The notes beneath the pieces are model-generated. The model ran no database searches. It saw only the letters and a list, made by a program, of their open reading frames with translations, and had not been told where the DNA came from. Source: Nitrososphaerota archaeon (GTDB taxonomy: Archaea > Thermoproteota > Nitrososphaeria > Nitrososphaerales > UBA183). Taken from it: a DNA stretch of 64,000 nt. The stretch covers positions 71,886 to 135,885 of the forward strand of contig JAFLZE010000002.1 of the NCBI GenBank assembly GCA_029785685.1. The letters run 5' to 3'. Shown in pieces: positions 41,206-49,306 of this stretch (position 1 is the first letter of the stretch; the number at the start of each line of letters is the position of its first letter). The translations under genes and the position numbers were made by a program.

Positions 41206-42491
41206 TCCAAAGCAACCCCGATGCCAATCTGTTCCATGTCAGAGAGGAAGCCGGGATAGGACACGTCGAGGCTCTTCACTCCAATCACGGGGACTCCCCC
41301 TGGTACGATAAGTGATGCCAGAGTGAGCGCCATGAACATCCTGTGGTCGTCGTGGGCATCCAGATGAGAGCGGGTGAACTCGCGGGGCCTCGTTATCGTC
41401 ATCCCGTCGGGGCGTTCTTCGATTCTCGCCCCTATCTTCGAGAGTTCCTTCGTCAGGACGCTGACCCTGTCAGTCTCTTTCAGACGCGCGTGAGCGACCC
41501 CATCTATCGCCAGCGGCTCTTCGCACCTCAGGGCTAAGGCGGCAAGTACGGGCAACAGGTCGGGAGAGTCTCCCAGGTAGAAAGACCCTCCCTTGAGGCT
41601 GTCGCCGTGGGCGCTCACGACCACAGAATCTGACCTGCGTTCGACCCTTACCCCGAGGTCACCGAGTATCTTCAGGATCGCGGAGTCGGCCTGAGGGAGC
41701 TCGCCCCCAAGACCCAGGAGCTCAATCTTTCCCCCCGCCAGGGCGGCCGCGGCCATGACGAAAGCTGCGGAGCTGAAGTCGGCGGGGACGACGAAGTCGG
41801 CGGGGCGGTACTGCTGGGCCGCATGAATTCCGAAGCTCCCATAGCCGTCCCGTTCGATGTGTATGCCGTGTAGCTCGGAGAGCTTCAGGGTCGCGTCGAT
41901 GTAGGGCCTCGAGACCGGGTCAATGACCGTCAGGTGTGAGTCTTCTCTCGCCAGCGGCGCGGATATGAGGATCGAAGAGACGAATTGTGATGAAACGTCC
42001 CCACGGAGCCTGGCCTGGCCTCCACGCATCCCGCCCTCTCCGACTACGATGGGGGCGCAGCCGTTCCCAGCGGCAGAGCTCGCTACTGCCCCGAGCTGGA
42101 CGAGGGCATCGAGGAGACCCTGCATCGGCCTCTGGCGAACGCTCGCGTCCCCCGTGAGCACAGTTCTCCCTCGAAGGGGAAGGGCGAAGACTGAAGTCAT
42201 GAACCTCAATGTCGTCCCCGAGTTCTCGACGTTCACCTCCTTCGCCGCCGCCCTGGGTTCTGTCCCCGCTATGACGAGCCCGGACTCGGAGTCTGTAACC
42301 TCGGCGCCCATAGCCCTGCACGCCTCGAAGGTGGCGATGGTGTCCCTGGAGTGGAGGGGGTTCTCGACCAGGCTCTCCCCCGGCGAAAGGCTGGCCATGA
42401 GCACGGACCTGTGGGTGTAGCTCTTGCTGGGAGGGACCCTGACGCTCCCGCCGAGCGGCCCGCGGGGGACCAGTGTCGCCCTAGTGACCAA
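41202..42491 (-). CDS. aroA: 3-phosphoshikimate 1-carboxyvinyltransferase (EPSP synthase)
   Basis: Adds enolpyruvate from PEP to shikimate 3-phosphate. 429 residues with RVPPSKSYTHRSVLMASL (first S3P-binding site), NSGTTLRFM, TGDASVRQRPM and the C-terminal LKETDRVSVL and HDDHRMFMALTLAS. The 96-G-type loop is N-S-G-T. It overlaps the shikimate kinase gene by 11 nt. Confidence 0.96.
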   Translation of the reverse strand: MVTRATLVPRGPLGGSVRVPPSKSYTHRSVLMASLSPGESLVENPLHSRDTIATFEACRAMGAEVTDSESGLVIAGTEPRAAAKEVNVENSGTTLRFMTSVFALPLRGRTVLTGDASVRQRPMQGLLDALVQLGAVASSAAGNGCAPIVVGEGGMRGGQARLRGDVSSQFVSSILISAPLAREDSHLTVIDPVSRPYIDATLKLSELHGIHIERDGYGSFGIHAAQQYRPADFVVPADFSSAAFVMAAAALAGGKIELLGLGGELPQADSAILKILGDLGVRVERRSDSVVVSAHGDSLKGGSFYLGDSPDLLPVLAALALRCEEPLAIDGVAHARLKETDRVSVLTKELSKIGARIEERPDGMTITRPREFTRSHLDAHDDHRMFMALTLASLIVPGGVPVIGVKSLDVSYPGFLSDMEQIGIGVALD

Positions 42492-43353
42492 TCGTAGCCC
42501 CTCCGTTGCAGGTCTCGGTCCTGATCGTCACGCCCCCGTCCTCCTTCCAGTTGCTCTCAAGCCTGTCTGCTTTCGCGGCGTCGTCGAACACGCAAGCCAC
42601 GGCGGGGCCTGTCCCCGAGAGACCGGCGCCCAAGGCTCCGCTCTCCAGTGCTTCAAAGGCATCGGAGTTCGGATAGCCGTAGATCGCGCTGTAGAGCAGC
42701 CCGTTCAGGATCATTGCCTTCCAGATTCCGCCCCGCATGGCCTGGTCGAAGGCCGAATCCGCCAACTTTGCGAAGCGCCTTATCTCAGCCGTGCGGACCG
42801 AAGCCCGTCTGCTCCCGTCATGTGGGACCCTGATGAGGACGACCAGAGGCGTCCCCAGCCTGACTGTGGCGACGATGTGGTTCGAACGATTATTGGTAAG
42901 AACTCCGCCTCCTAGGAGGCATGCCGCCGCGTCGTCCATCGCCCCGGTGATGCTTGTCCCGCTGGCGAGGGAAGCCGAAACGCTGCACTCGAGGACTTCC
43001 TTCGGTTCATAGTCAGGTCTCCCGAAGGCGGAAAAGGTCGCCAGGGCGGCCGCAACCGACGAGGAGGAAGACGTCTTGAGACCTACGCCCACTGGGGCTG
43101 ATGTCTCGGTCTCGACCCTGCCTGAGTATCTCTCTGGGTTTTCCCCCAGAATCCTGATGGCATTCCTCACCGTCCGCTGAAGCAGTGTGGAAGTGGCAGG
43201 GCTGCCGTTGGTCGACTCCGTCCACCCACCGCGCTCTTCGCGGATGGTGACTCTGGCGGTCGTGGGCAGGTCTACCGCGAGCGAGGCTCCGCGGCCGCTC
43301 GCTATCGCGTTGACTACGCTCACCGCGCCCATGGCGGTGGCCCTCCCGATCAA
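42481..43353 (-). CDS. shikimate kinase, archaeal GHMP type
   Basis: Phosphorylates shikimate with ATP in the GHMP kinase fold used by archaea instead of bacterial AroK. 290 residues: strand R-G-A-S-L-A-V-D-L, the ATP loop PVGVGLKTSSSSSVAAALA and the C-terminal GLSGTGPAVACVF. The frame extends upstream over aroE; TTG 43353, in a TTGA overlap with the aroE stop, gives the family start I-G-R-A-T-A-M-G-A-V-S-V-V-N-A. Coupled to aroA downstream. Confidence 0.93.
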   Translation of the reverse strand: MIGRATAMGAVSVVNAIASGRGASLAVDLPTTARVTIREERGGWTESTNGSPATSTLLQRTVRNAIRILGENPERYSGRVETETSAPVGVGLKTSSSSSVAAALATFSAFGRPDYEPKEVLECSVSASLASGTSITGAMDDAAACLLGGGVLTNNRSNHIVATVRLGTPLVVLIRVPHDGSRRASVRTAEIRRFAKLADSAFDQAMRGGIWKAMILNGLLYSAIYGYPNSDAFEALESGALGAGLSGTGPAVACVFDDAAKADRLESNWKEDGGVTIRTETCNGGATIGH

Positions 43354-44165
43354 GTCGCCGCCTCCAGCGAGGCAAAGAGCGCTTCCCTCACCGGTTCTGT
43401 GGGGCATGACCTCCCCGTCCATATCTCCAGCGCCTTGATGGCCTGGGCAAGGAGCATTTCACGCCCGTGGATGGTCATGCAGCCTCTGGCCGAGGCTAGT
43501 CGCGTCAGCTCAGTCTCCGCCGGAGAGTAGACCGCGTCGAACACGACGGGTCTCGAATCCAGCAGGAACGCTACTTCGATTGGAAGTGGTCTCCCCCCTG
43601 AGCCGGCCGGCGAGGCGTTGAAGACCAGGTCGGGGCGCTGGGACCGGGCATCGCGGTACGAAGCAACCTGCAGGTCCATGGCCGGGAAAGCTGCCGTCAG
43701 GCCATCCAGGAAGACTTGTGCCTTCTCGGGATTCCTCGACAGGAACGTCAGCGAATGGGACCCCGTCCGATGTACGGCAGCGCAGAAAGCCCTGGCCGCG
43801 CCTCCGGTCCCAAGGGCGACGGCATGACGGAACGGCGAGAGGCTGCGGACTGCGAGCGGCACGAGGATTCCATCGACGTCGGTGTTGTACCCCCGGTATC
43901 CCCCTCGCTCCGCGTTCACTGTGTTCACCGCACCAACGCTGGCCGAGACATCATCGAGCGAGTCGAGTAGATGCGCCATCGACGCCTTGTGGGGCATGGT
44001 GACATTCAGGCCCCTGACCCCGTTGTCCCTGAGCCTCCTGAAGGCGTCGCTCAGGCCAGAGGGCGGAACGCTGATGGCTTCGTACTTCGCGTCTATGCAC
44101 ATGGCATCGAAGGCCGCGTTCATCATGCTGGGAGAAGGCGACTCGCCTACATCCTCGCCCAGCAG
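43350..44165 (-). CDS. aroE: shikimate dehydrogenase, probable CTG start
   Basis: NADPH-dependent reduction of 3-dehydroshikimate. From CTG 44165 or 44162 the 270-odd residues begin L-L-G-E-D-V-G-E-S-P-S-P-S-M-M-N-A-A-F, which includes the Ser-x-Ser shikimate site; NVTMPHK holds the catalytic Lys, and ALGTGGAARAF the NADP loop. The first canonical start (ATG 44126) would discard strand 1 and the shikimate-binding serines, and no ATG, GTG or TTG precedes it in frame before a stop. The gene begins directly after aroD. Confidence 0.92.
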   Translation of the reverse strand: MLGEDVGESPSPSMMNAAFDAMCIDAKYEAISVPPSGLSDAFRRLRDNGVRGLNVTMPHKASMAHLLDSLDDVSASVGAVNTVNAERGGYRGYNTDVDGILVPLAVRSLSPFRHAVALGTGGAARAFCAAVHRTGSHSLTFLSRNPEKAQVFLDGLTAAFPAMDLQVASYRDARSQRPDLVFNASPAGSGGRPLPIEVAFLLDSRPVVFDAVYSPAETELTRLASARGCMTIHGREMLLAQAIKALEIWTGRSCPTEPVREALFASLEAAT

Positions 44166-44175
44166 TAGGTACCGG

Positions 44176-44853
44176 TCAGTCGTGTCCCAGCCGCCTCCGC
44201 GCTGTCAGGAGTTTGGATAGGGTGAGCTGTCCAGGGGCTGTCTGCTCCCCGGGGAGGGAAGCATAGGCGATGGGGGTCCGCCGTTCTATCGCCATGACCC
44301 TCGAAAGTACGCCCGCTTCACCCATGCAGAATGCTATCGGTGCTGGAGGCTGACCGTCATACAGGGAAAGGACAGCGAGGTTGTCCGATGCCTGGCGGGC
44401 GGTGGGGACCAGTTTGGCGAGGCCCCCGAAAGCCCGTGCGTCCGCGAGGATAGAAGCTAGGCGAGCCTTGGGAGGAGTCCGGAGGCAGTCGTGCCATGAG
44501 ACGATGAGCTTCTGACCTGCCAGCTCCGAGACCATGTCAGGATTTGCCTTGAGTGTCCGGAGCTCGACGTCGACGTAGGCGGGCCTCAGTTCGCAGGCGA
44601 CTCTGATGGCGTCCAAGCGGTCTGGCTCCCTCCCCTCGAAGCATCCCCCTTCGCTCCTGGACCTCACGGTGAGTATCGCCCTACCCAGGAATTCTGAGAG
44701 CTCCGGTGCCTTTGACGGGAACGGCCTGAGCGAATCCAGTCTGAACTCGACGAGATCTGTCCCCGAGTCGAACGCTCTCTGTGCTTTGACCCTCTGTTCG
44801 GCCGGGGTCTTCGCCCGCACGGACGTGCACACCATCGTCGTCCGACCCTCCAT
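44176..44853 (-). CDS. aroD: 3-dehydroquinate dehydratase, type I
   Basis: Schiff-base dehydratase producing 3-dehydroshikimate. 225 residues with VEFRLDSLR (catalytic-site Glu/Arg), LIVSWHDC (catalytic His), AKLVPTA (Schiff-base Lys) and FCMGEAGVLSR, then YASLPGEQTAPGQL for substrate. Normal length. ATG 44853 or 44835 may start it. It ends 11 nt before the aroE start. Confidence 0.95.
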   Translation of the reverse strand: MEGRTTMVCTSVRAKTPAEQRVKAQRAFDSGTDLVEFRLDSLRPFPSKAPELSEFLGRAILTVRSRSEGGCFEGREPDRLDAIRVACELRPAYVDVELRTLKANPDMVSELAGQKLIVSWHDCLRTPPKARLASILADARAFGGLAKLVPTARQASDNLAVLSLYDGQPPAPIAFCMGEAGVLSRVMAIERRTPIAYASLPGEQTAPGQLTLSKLLTARRRLGHD

Positions 44854-44878
44854 GGGGGCCGCGACGAGCTCCAGGGCC

Positions 44879-45892
44879 CTACTTTTCGTCGATATGTTCG
44901 TCCACCTCTACCCCGAAATGCCTAGCCCTGGCCGTTTCGGTGTGAACCAAGACAACGTCACCTATCTTGAGCTCGGTCACCGAGACCGCATCCCCGCCTG
45001 GGCGCATCAGGCGGATTGTCTCGGCTTTCTGGAGTATCACCGCCCCAGAACCGGTCCCTGACCTAGCATCCACGAGCACCAGCGGCCGCCGCTCTATCTT
45101 GACCCTCCCCACCGACGCTTCCCTGCTGGCCCCGCTGCTACTCACGATGGTAACCCTGTCTGGAGGCTCAATTTCCGACAGGTACCTCGTCTTCCCGTCT
45201 GTGGTCAGGGTATAGCTGTGCACCGCACCCGCGTTCACCCGGAATGGCCGGGTGGCGATGTACTCCGATGGTATCGTCTCCCCGTGCACAAGGAAGAAGA
45301 ACCCACCCTTGCTCCCGACGAGCATTCCTTCCCCTACCTCCAATTGCGACGTCGTGTCAACGCAGGCGCGGTCTCCGACCCCCGCATCGACTATCCTGGT
45401 CACCTCGGCAGGTTCGAGGGCGAGCTTCGTCGTTCTGCCGGAGTTCCCTCTGGCCTCGGCGACAGAGGAAGGGGGGATGACTACGCCGTCGACCCCCCGC
45501 TCAAGGATGGCGAATGCGGTCTCGATCTGTTCCTTCGAGTCGGCATAGGCGTAGAGCCTGCGTCCCCGGCGCCTGAATTCCGCGATGAGGTTTTCCAACG
45601 GGATGATCTTCCAGTCAGAGCACTCGACGACGACGAAGGCCAGACGCGACGTGCTGGCGGCCACCGCCCTGTCGAGATCGCTTCCCCCGGCGACCTTAAT
45701 CCACCTCGCCTTGTTCTCTCCTTCGCCTTCAGAGATCTCGAAGACAGGGAGCCCGTTCAACGGGACTGCTGTTGAGAGTGGGCCGTCTGTGACCAGCCCT
45801 CGCACCCCTGCTGCAACGGCGTCGTTGAGGAGGCGCTCGGAGATTTCGGGGCCTGAGACGTGGAGGAGTAGCGCTTTGTCTTCAGTCAGCAT
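44879..45892 (-). CDS. aroB': 3-dehydroquinate synthase II (archaeal)
   Basis: NAD-dependent oxidative deamination and cyclisation of ADH, the archaeal alternative to AroB. 337 residues; W-I-K-V-A-G, VECSDWKIIPLENLIAEF, VGEGMLVGSKGGFFFLVHGE, and VNAGAVHSYTLTTDGKTRYLSE are the family blocks. Starts at ATG 45892 inside the end of the ADTH synthase gene (11-nt overlap). Together with that gene it marks the pathway as the archaeal route from aspartate semialdehyde. Confidence 0.94.
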   Translation of the reverse strand: MLTEDKALLLHVSGPEISERLLNDAVAAGVRGLVTDGPLSTAVPLNGLPVFEISEGEGENKARWIKVAGGSDLDRAVAASTSRLAFVVVECSDWKIIPLENLIAEFRRRGRRLYAYADSKEQIETAFAILERGVDGVVIPPSSVAEARGNSGRTTKLALEPAEVTRIVDAGVGDRACVDTTSQLEVGEGMLVGSKGGFFFLVHGETIPSEYIATRPFRVNAGAVHSYTLTTDGKTRYLSEIEPPDRVTIVSSSGASREASVGRVKIERRPLVLVDARSGTGSGAVILQKAETIRLMRPGGDAVSVTELKIGDVVLVHTETARARHFGVEVDEHIDEK

Positions 45893-46673
45893 GGTCGAGC
45901 GCCTCCATGGCGCTGTCGACGGACAGTCCTTCCACTACCACCCCGCGCAGCGCCCTGACAATGCCAACAGGGTTGTCGTGCCCGAAGACATTCCTCCCGA
46001 AAGTCACCCCCATCGCCCCTGCCCTCATGACCGAATCCGCCATCTCGAGCAGGGCCCTGTCGGAGTCGACCTTCGACCCCCCCGCAAGCACCACAGGGGC
46101 GGGGCACTTCCTGACGACCTGCCTGAACGTCTCGGTGCTTCCGGTGTAAACCGTCTTGACAATATCAGCCCCGGCTTCGGCGCCGATGCGGGTCACGTGG
46201 GCGATGGTGTCGGGGTCGTTCGGGTCCTTAATCCCTTCTCCGCGTGGGTACATCATGGCTATGAGTGGGACTTGCAGGGCGTCGCACTCGTCCGCCACCG
46301 CACCGAGCTGAACCAGCATCTCGGGCTCCTCCCTGGCACCGATGTTGATGTGGACGGAAACGGCGTCGGCTCCAAGCCTGACACCCTCCGCTACGGATGA
46401 TACCAACACCTTCCGGTTGGGAGCTGGTCCGAAGGCAGTACTCGCAGAAAGCTGGAGTATCATTCCTATGGAGGGCGCCTCCTTCAGGGCCTTCAGGACG
46501 CCTTTGTGGGCCAGGAAAGCGGTCGCGCCCCCCTCGGCGACCGATTTTATCGTTAGCTCCGGCTCCTCGAGGCCCTTGATGGGACCGTTGGTGATAGAGT
46601 GGTCCATGGGGACACAGAGCATCCTGCCTCGGTCGACGATCCTCGAAGTCCTGAACGCCTTGCCTGAGACCAA
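45882..46673 (-). CDS. aroA': 2-amino-3,7-dideoxy-D-threo-hept-6-ulosonate synthase
   Basis: Class I aldolase-type barrel that condenses aspartate semialdehyde with a sugar phosphate-derived fragment to give ADH precursor. 263 residues: L-C-V-P-M-D-H-S-I-T-N-G-P, HKGVL, INIGAREE, PLIAMMYPRGEG and DIVKTVYTG with the Schiff-base lysine, then VLAGGSKVDS. The start TTG 46673 follows asd after 3 nt. Its substrate is made by ask and asd directly upstream, giving biochemical sense to the gene order. Confidence 0.93.
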   Translation of the reverse strand: MVSGKAFRTSRIVDRGRMLCVPMDHSITNGPIKGLEEPELTIKSVAEGGATAFLAHKGVLKALKEAPSIGMILQLSASTAFGPAPNRKVLVSSVAEGVRLGADAVSVHINIGAREEPEMLVQLGAVADECDALQVPLIAMMYPRGEGIKDPNDPDTIAHVTRIGAEAGADIVKTVYTGSTETFRQVVRKCPAPVVLAGGSKVDSDRALLEMADSVMRAGAMGVTFGRNVFGHDNPVGIVRALRGVVVEGLSVDSAMEALDHAD

Positions 46674-46676
46674 CCC

Positions 46677-47741
46677 CTAGCGCCCCAGCTGCCCCTTGCT
46701 ATGCATCAGTTCGGCCGTGAGCACCGCTGTGCCTGCGGCGCCTCTGATTGTGTTGTGAGAAACGAGCGTTAGTTGAATCGAGTCGCGGCTGAGGCCCTTC
46801 CGTACCCTCCCCACGACCACGCTCATGCCTGGGACCGAGCCCGAGAGTCGGTCCAGGCGCGGCTGGGGCCTGTCGGGCTCCGGCCTTACGATGACCGGCT
46901 GCCCTGGTGCCGAGGGGAGACCCAGCTCTTGAGGCTCGCCACGGAACCTGTTCAGGCAGTCCACCGCGTCTTCAGGTTCGAGGTCCCTGCCAAGCTCAGC
47001 GTACAGCGTCTCGACGTGGCCGTCGATGACCGGGACCCTGTTGCATGAAATCGCGATCTGCAAGTCGGCGCTGCGAACCCTGCCTTCCTCCCGGGCCCCC
47101 AGAATCTTCCTAGACTCGTCGGCTACCTTCTCTTCCTCGCCTCTGATGTACGGTATGACGTTCTCGGTGATTAACAGAGAAGGAACGCCGGGAAAGCCAG
47201 CCCCCGAGACCGCCTGCATTGTCGTCACGATGGCGCGTCTCAGTACGAAGGAGTCCGACAGAGGCTTGAGGACCATGGCTAGTCCGGTGACGGTACAGTT
47301 GGGGGTCGTGACCAGGGACCCGCTCCACCCCCTCCTCTTCCTTTGGGACCCCAGGAGCCCGAGGTGGTCCGGGTTGACTTCCGGGATCATTAGGGGGACG
47401 TCCTCCTCGAGCCTGTGAGCGCTGGCTTCGCTTATCACAGTGAGGCCGGCCTTGGCGAACTCTGGCTCGACTGTGGAGGCCGCTTCGGCGGGGAGCGCTG
47501 AGAAGACGACGTCGCACCCCTGGGCGTTGTGTGGGTCTGTCGCGAGTATCTTCCTGTCCGCGAACCTCTCCGGTATGTCCTCTGAGCTGAGCCAGTGTGC
47601 GGCTTCGCCGTAGGCCCTGCCAGCTGAGTCCCCTCCCATTAGTATGTCGAGTTCGATGGTGGGGTGGCGGCTCAGCATCGCGAGATACCTCTGGCCTACT
47701 GCTCCGGTCGACCCCAGCAGCGCAGCCCTGAGCTTGGTCAT
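46677..47741 (-). CDS. asd: aspartate-semialdehyde dehydrogenase
   Basis: NADP-dependent reduction of aspartyl phosphate. 354 residues, archaeal/fungal type: ALLGSTGAVGQRYLAML (NADP loop), FSALPAEAA, TTPNCTVTGLAM with the catalytic Cys, and GFPGVPSLLI. The frame is open far upstream, but the ATG at 47741 overlaps the aspartate kinase stop (ATGA) and gives the true N-terminus M-T-K-L-R-A. Confidence 0.95.
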   Translation of the reverse strand: MTKLRAALLGSTGAVGQRYLAMLSRHPTIELDILMGGDSAGRAYGEAAHWLSSEDIPERFADRKILATDPHNAQGCDVVFSALPAEAASTVEPEFAKAGLTVISEASAHRLEEDVPLMIPEVNPDHLGLLGSQRKRRGWSGSLVTTPNCTVTGLAMVLKPLSDSFVLRRAIVTTMQAVSGAGFPGVPSLLITENVIPYIRGEEEKVADESRKILGAREEGRVRSADLQIAISCNRVPVIDGHVETLYAELGRDLEPEDAVDCLNRFRGEPQELGLPSAPGQPVIVRPEPDRPQPRLDRLSGSVPGMSVVVGRVRKGLSRDSIQLTLVSHNTIRGAAGTAVLTAELMHSKGQLGR

Positions 47742-48961
47742 TGCTCCCCCACCATCATCGCTTCCTTGACCAGCTTGGACGCCCGCTGGGCCTGGTCCGC
47801 TGACACGAACATCCGGACCGACGACTGGATTGTGACGATGCCGAACAGGTTGATGCCCGACCTCGCCAGCGGCTGGGTCACCCGCTGAACTATTCCCGGC
47901 TGGGTCTCTAGCGCCTTCCCTCGGATTGAAATCATGGCCAGGCCGTCGAAGGACGACACCGCTTTGCCTATCTTCTCTCCGACGAGGACATGATGGACAC
48001 GGTCGAGCACCTCTTGGCCTCCGCAGACGTAGAAAATCACCGAGGCAGGCTCGAGTGAGAGAGCAAGTATTCTCGCGTTGCACTCCCTTATCGTGTTGAC
48101 AATCGCCAGGACAGACTCGATGCGGGTGGGGTCTACTCCGACGATGGTCACCATCGAGGTCTCCACATGTGCGACCTCCACCTTGGTCTCTGGGATGTCC
48201 CCCTCGATGACCGTCCCGGCGTCGAGCTTCTGCAGGCTGGTCACCCTGATTTTGAGTCCCGGCGTCTGGTAGCTCAGGGCCTTCAAGTGGAGGAACTTCG
48301 CCCCGCCTGCCGCGAGTAGTTCGGCCTCTTCGCCGTTCAGGCTCTCGATCAGCCGGGGGTTCTTCACCTTCCCGGGGTCGCTTGAGAAGACACCGTCGAC
48401 GTCCTTGATGAGCACGACCTCTCTCGAGCCGAGGCAGTTTCCCAGCAGGACCGCGGTGGTGTCGCTTCCGCCTCGCCCGAGGGTGGTCACCTTCCCTGTC
48501 GTAGTCCGGCCAAGGAACCCGCACACGATGGGGATTTCACCCCGCTCGATTATTGGGAGCAGGGCCTCCCTGCTCCGCTGGCGAGTGATATCCATGATGG
48601 GATTGGCATCCTGGTGCCTGTCGTCGGTGATGATCGGCCAGCCCGGGGTGTCAGTGTCTATCACGACTGGCCTGAGGCCGTGTTGGGCCAGGGACGCCGC
48701 CACGAGCCTGGCGCTGGTCTTTTCCCCCGACGAGAGGAGCTCGTCCACGAGGGACGCCTCCATGTTCGGGTTGACGCCCCTGGAGAGCGTGAGGAGGTTA
48801 TCAGTTACCCCCTTCATCGCCGAGACCACCACGACCACCCCGACCCCCTTTCCGAGGATGCGGGTTATGAGCGCGGCTGCCTGGCCGATAGCTTGGCCGT
48901 CGTCTAGCACCGACCCTCCGAACTTGATTACGACGATTTCACTAAATTCACTCTTATTCAT
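47738..48961 (-). CDS. ask: aspartate kinase
   Basis: Phosphorylates aspartate, the first committed step for both the aspartate family and the aromatic route here. 407 residues: VIKFGGSVLDDG, SSGEKTSARL, TLGRGGSDTTA and IKDVDGVFSSDP in the kinase, followed by two ACT domains (VTIVGVDPTRIESV and ISIRGKALETQPG) that usually bind an amino acid for feedback. First gene of the eleven-gene minus-strand operon, with a TATA-like box and a 30-bp dyad before the ATG. Confidence 0.95.
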   Translation of the reverse strand: MNKSEFSEIVVIKFGGSVLDDGQAIGQAAALITRILGKGVGVVVVVSAMKGVTDNLLTLSRGVNPNMEASLVDELLSSGEKTSARLVAASLAQHGLRPVVIDTDTPGWPIITDDRHQDANPIMDITRQRSREALLPIIERGEIPIVCGFLGRTTTGKVTTLGRGGSDTTAVLLGNCLGSREVVLIKDVDGVFSSDPGKVKNPRLIESLNGEEAELLAAGGAKFLHLKALSYQTPGLKIRVTSLQKLDAGTVIEGDIPETKVEVAHVETSMVTIVGVDPTRIESVLAIVNTIRECNARILALSLEPASVIFYVCGGQEVLDRVHHVLVGEKIGKAVSSFDGLAMISIRGKALETQPGIVQRVTQPLARSGINLFGIVTIQSSVRMFVSADQAQRASKLVKEAMMVGEQ

Positions 48962-48985
48962 TGAACTAGAATCCCCCAGTGTTGA

Positions 48986-49015
48986 TAGAGCTGGAAAGGA
49001 TTCTTACCAGCTATA
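48986..49015. promoter_or_regulatory. 30-bp dyad at the ask-aro-tyrA promoter
   Basis: A nearly symmetrical sequence, consensus TANAGCTGG-NAAGNATNCTT-NCCAGCTNTA, with 12 of 15 base pairs matching. It begins 25 nt upstream of the ask ATG and covers a CTCTATCA TATA-like element (48983-48990, minus strand) placed for leaderless initiation at 48961. A bound dimeric regulator would control the whole aspartate-aromatic operon. It could also be a hairpin, but arms and spacing look like an operator. Confidence 0.6.
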
Positions 49016-49306
49016 GCCGAAAAAGCCAAACACGGTCCAGTAGGCGGGGCGTTCAGCCCGTGTAATGGCATTCTTCAAGTTTCTCGCGGGTTTAACGCCA
49101 CCCCCGGCCTATTTATGAATTGGTGCACGAAGATGTACACTGTTCGGTCCCTGTTCGTCCCCGCCCTGGTGGTCCCGTCTCATGGGCCAAAGAGCCCATT
49201 CCGTGGTCTCGCCCAACCAGAGGCGCAGAACCCTAGAAGCTCCCTTTGATGGTTTGGAATGCAGGTCATACCTCGGACGGCTGCGATCTGACACCTGCTC
49301 GTGCCT
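49016..49306 (+). other. non-coding gap with TATA box and hairpins; possible small RNA
   Basis: No plausible protein between the ask operator and pheA on either strand. A CTATTTATG box at 49109-49117 could start a plus-strand transcript near 49140. Downstream are a perfect hairpin ATGGGC-CAAAGA-GCCCAT (49182-49199), a looser TGGT/ACCA stem after it, and a CAGGT/ACCTG pairing around 49261-49296. A structured RNA antisense to the end of pheA is possible; I see no known RNA class. Confidence 0.25.

Noticed and set aside
46677..48524. A 615-residue frame on the minus strand that includes asd
   Set aside because: Only the part from ATG 47741 is asd. The upstream third is the shifted frame of aspartate kinase, Arg/Gly/Pro-rich and without homology.
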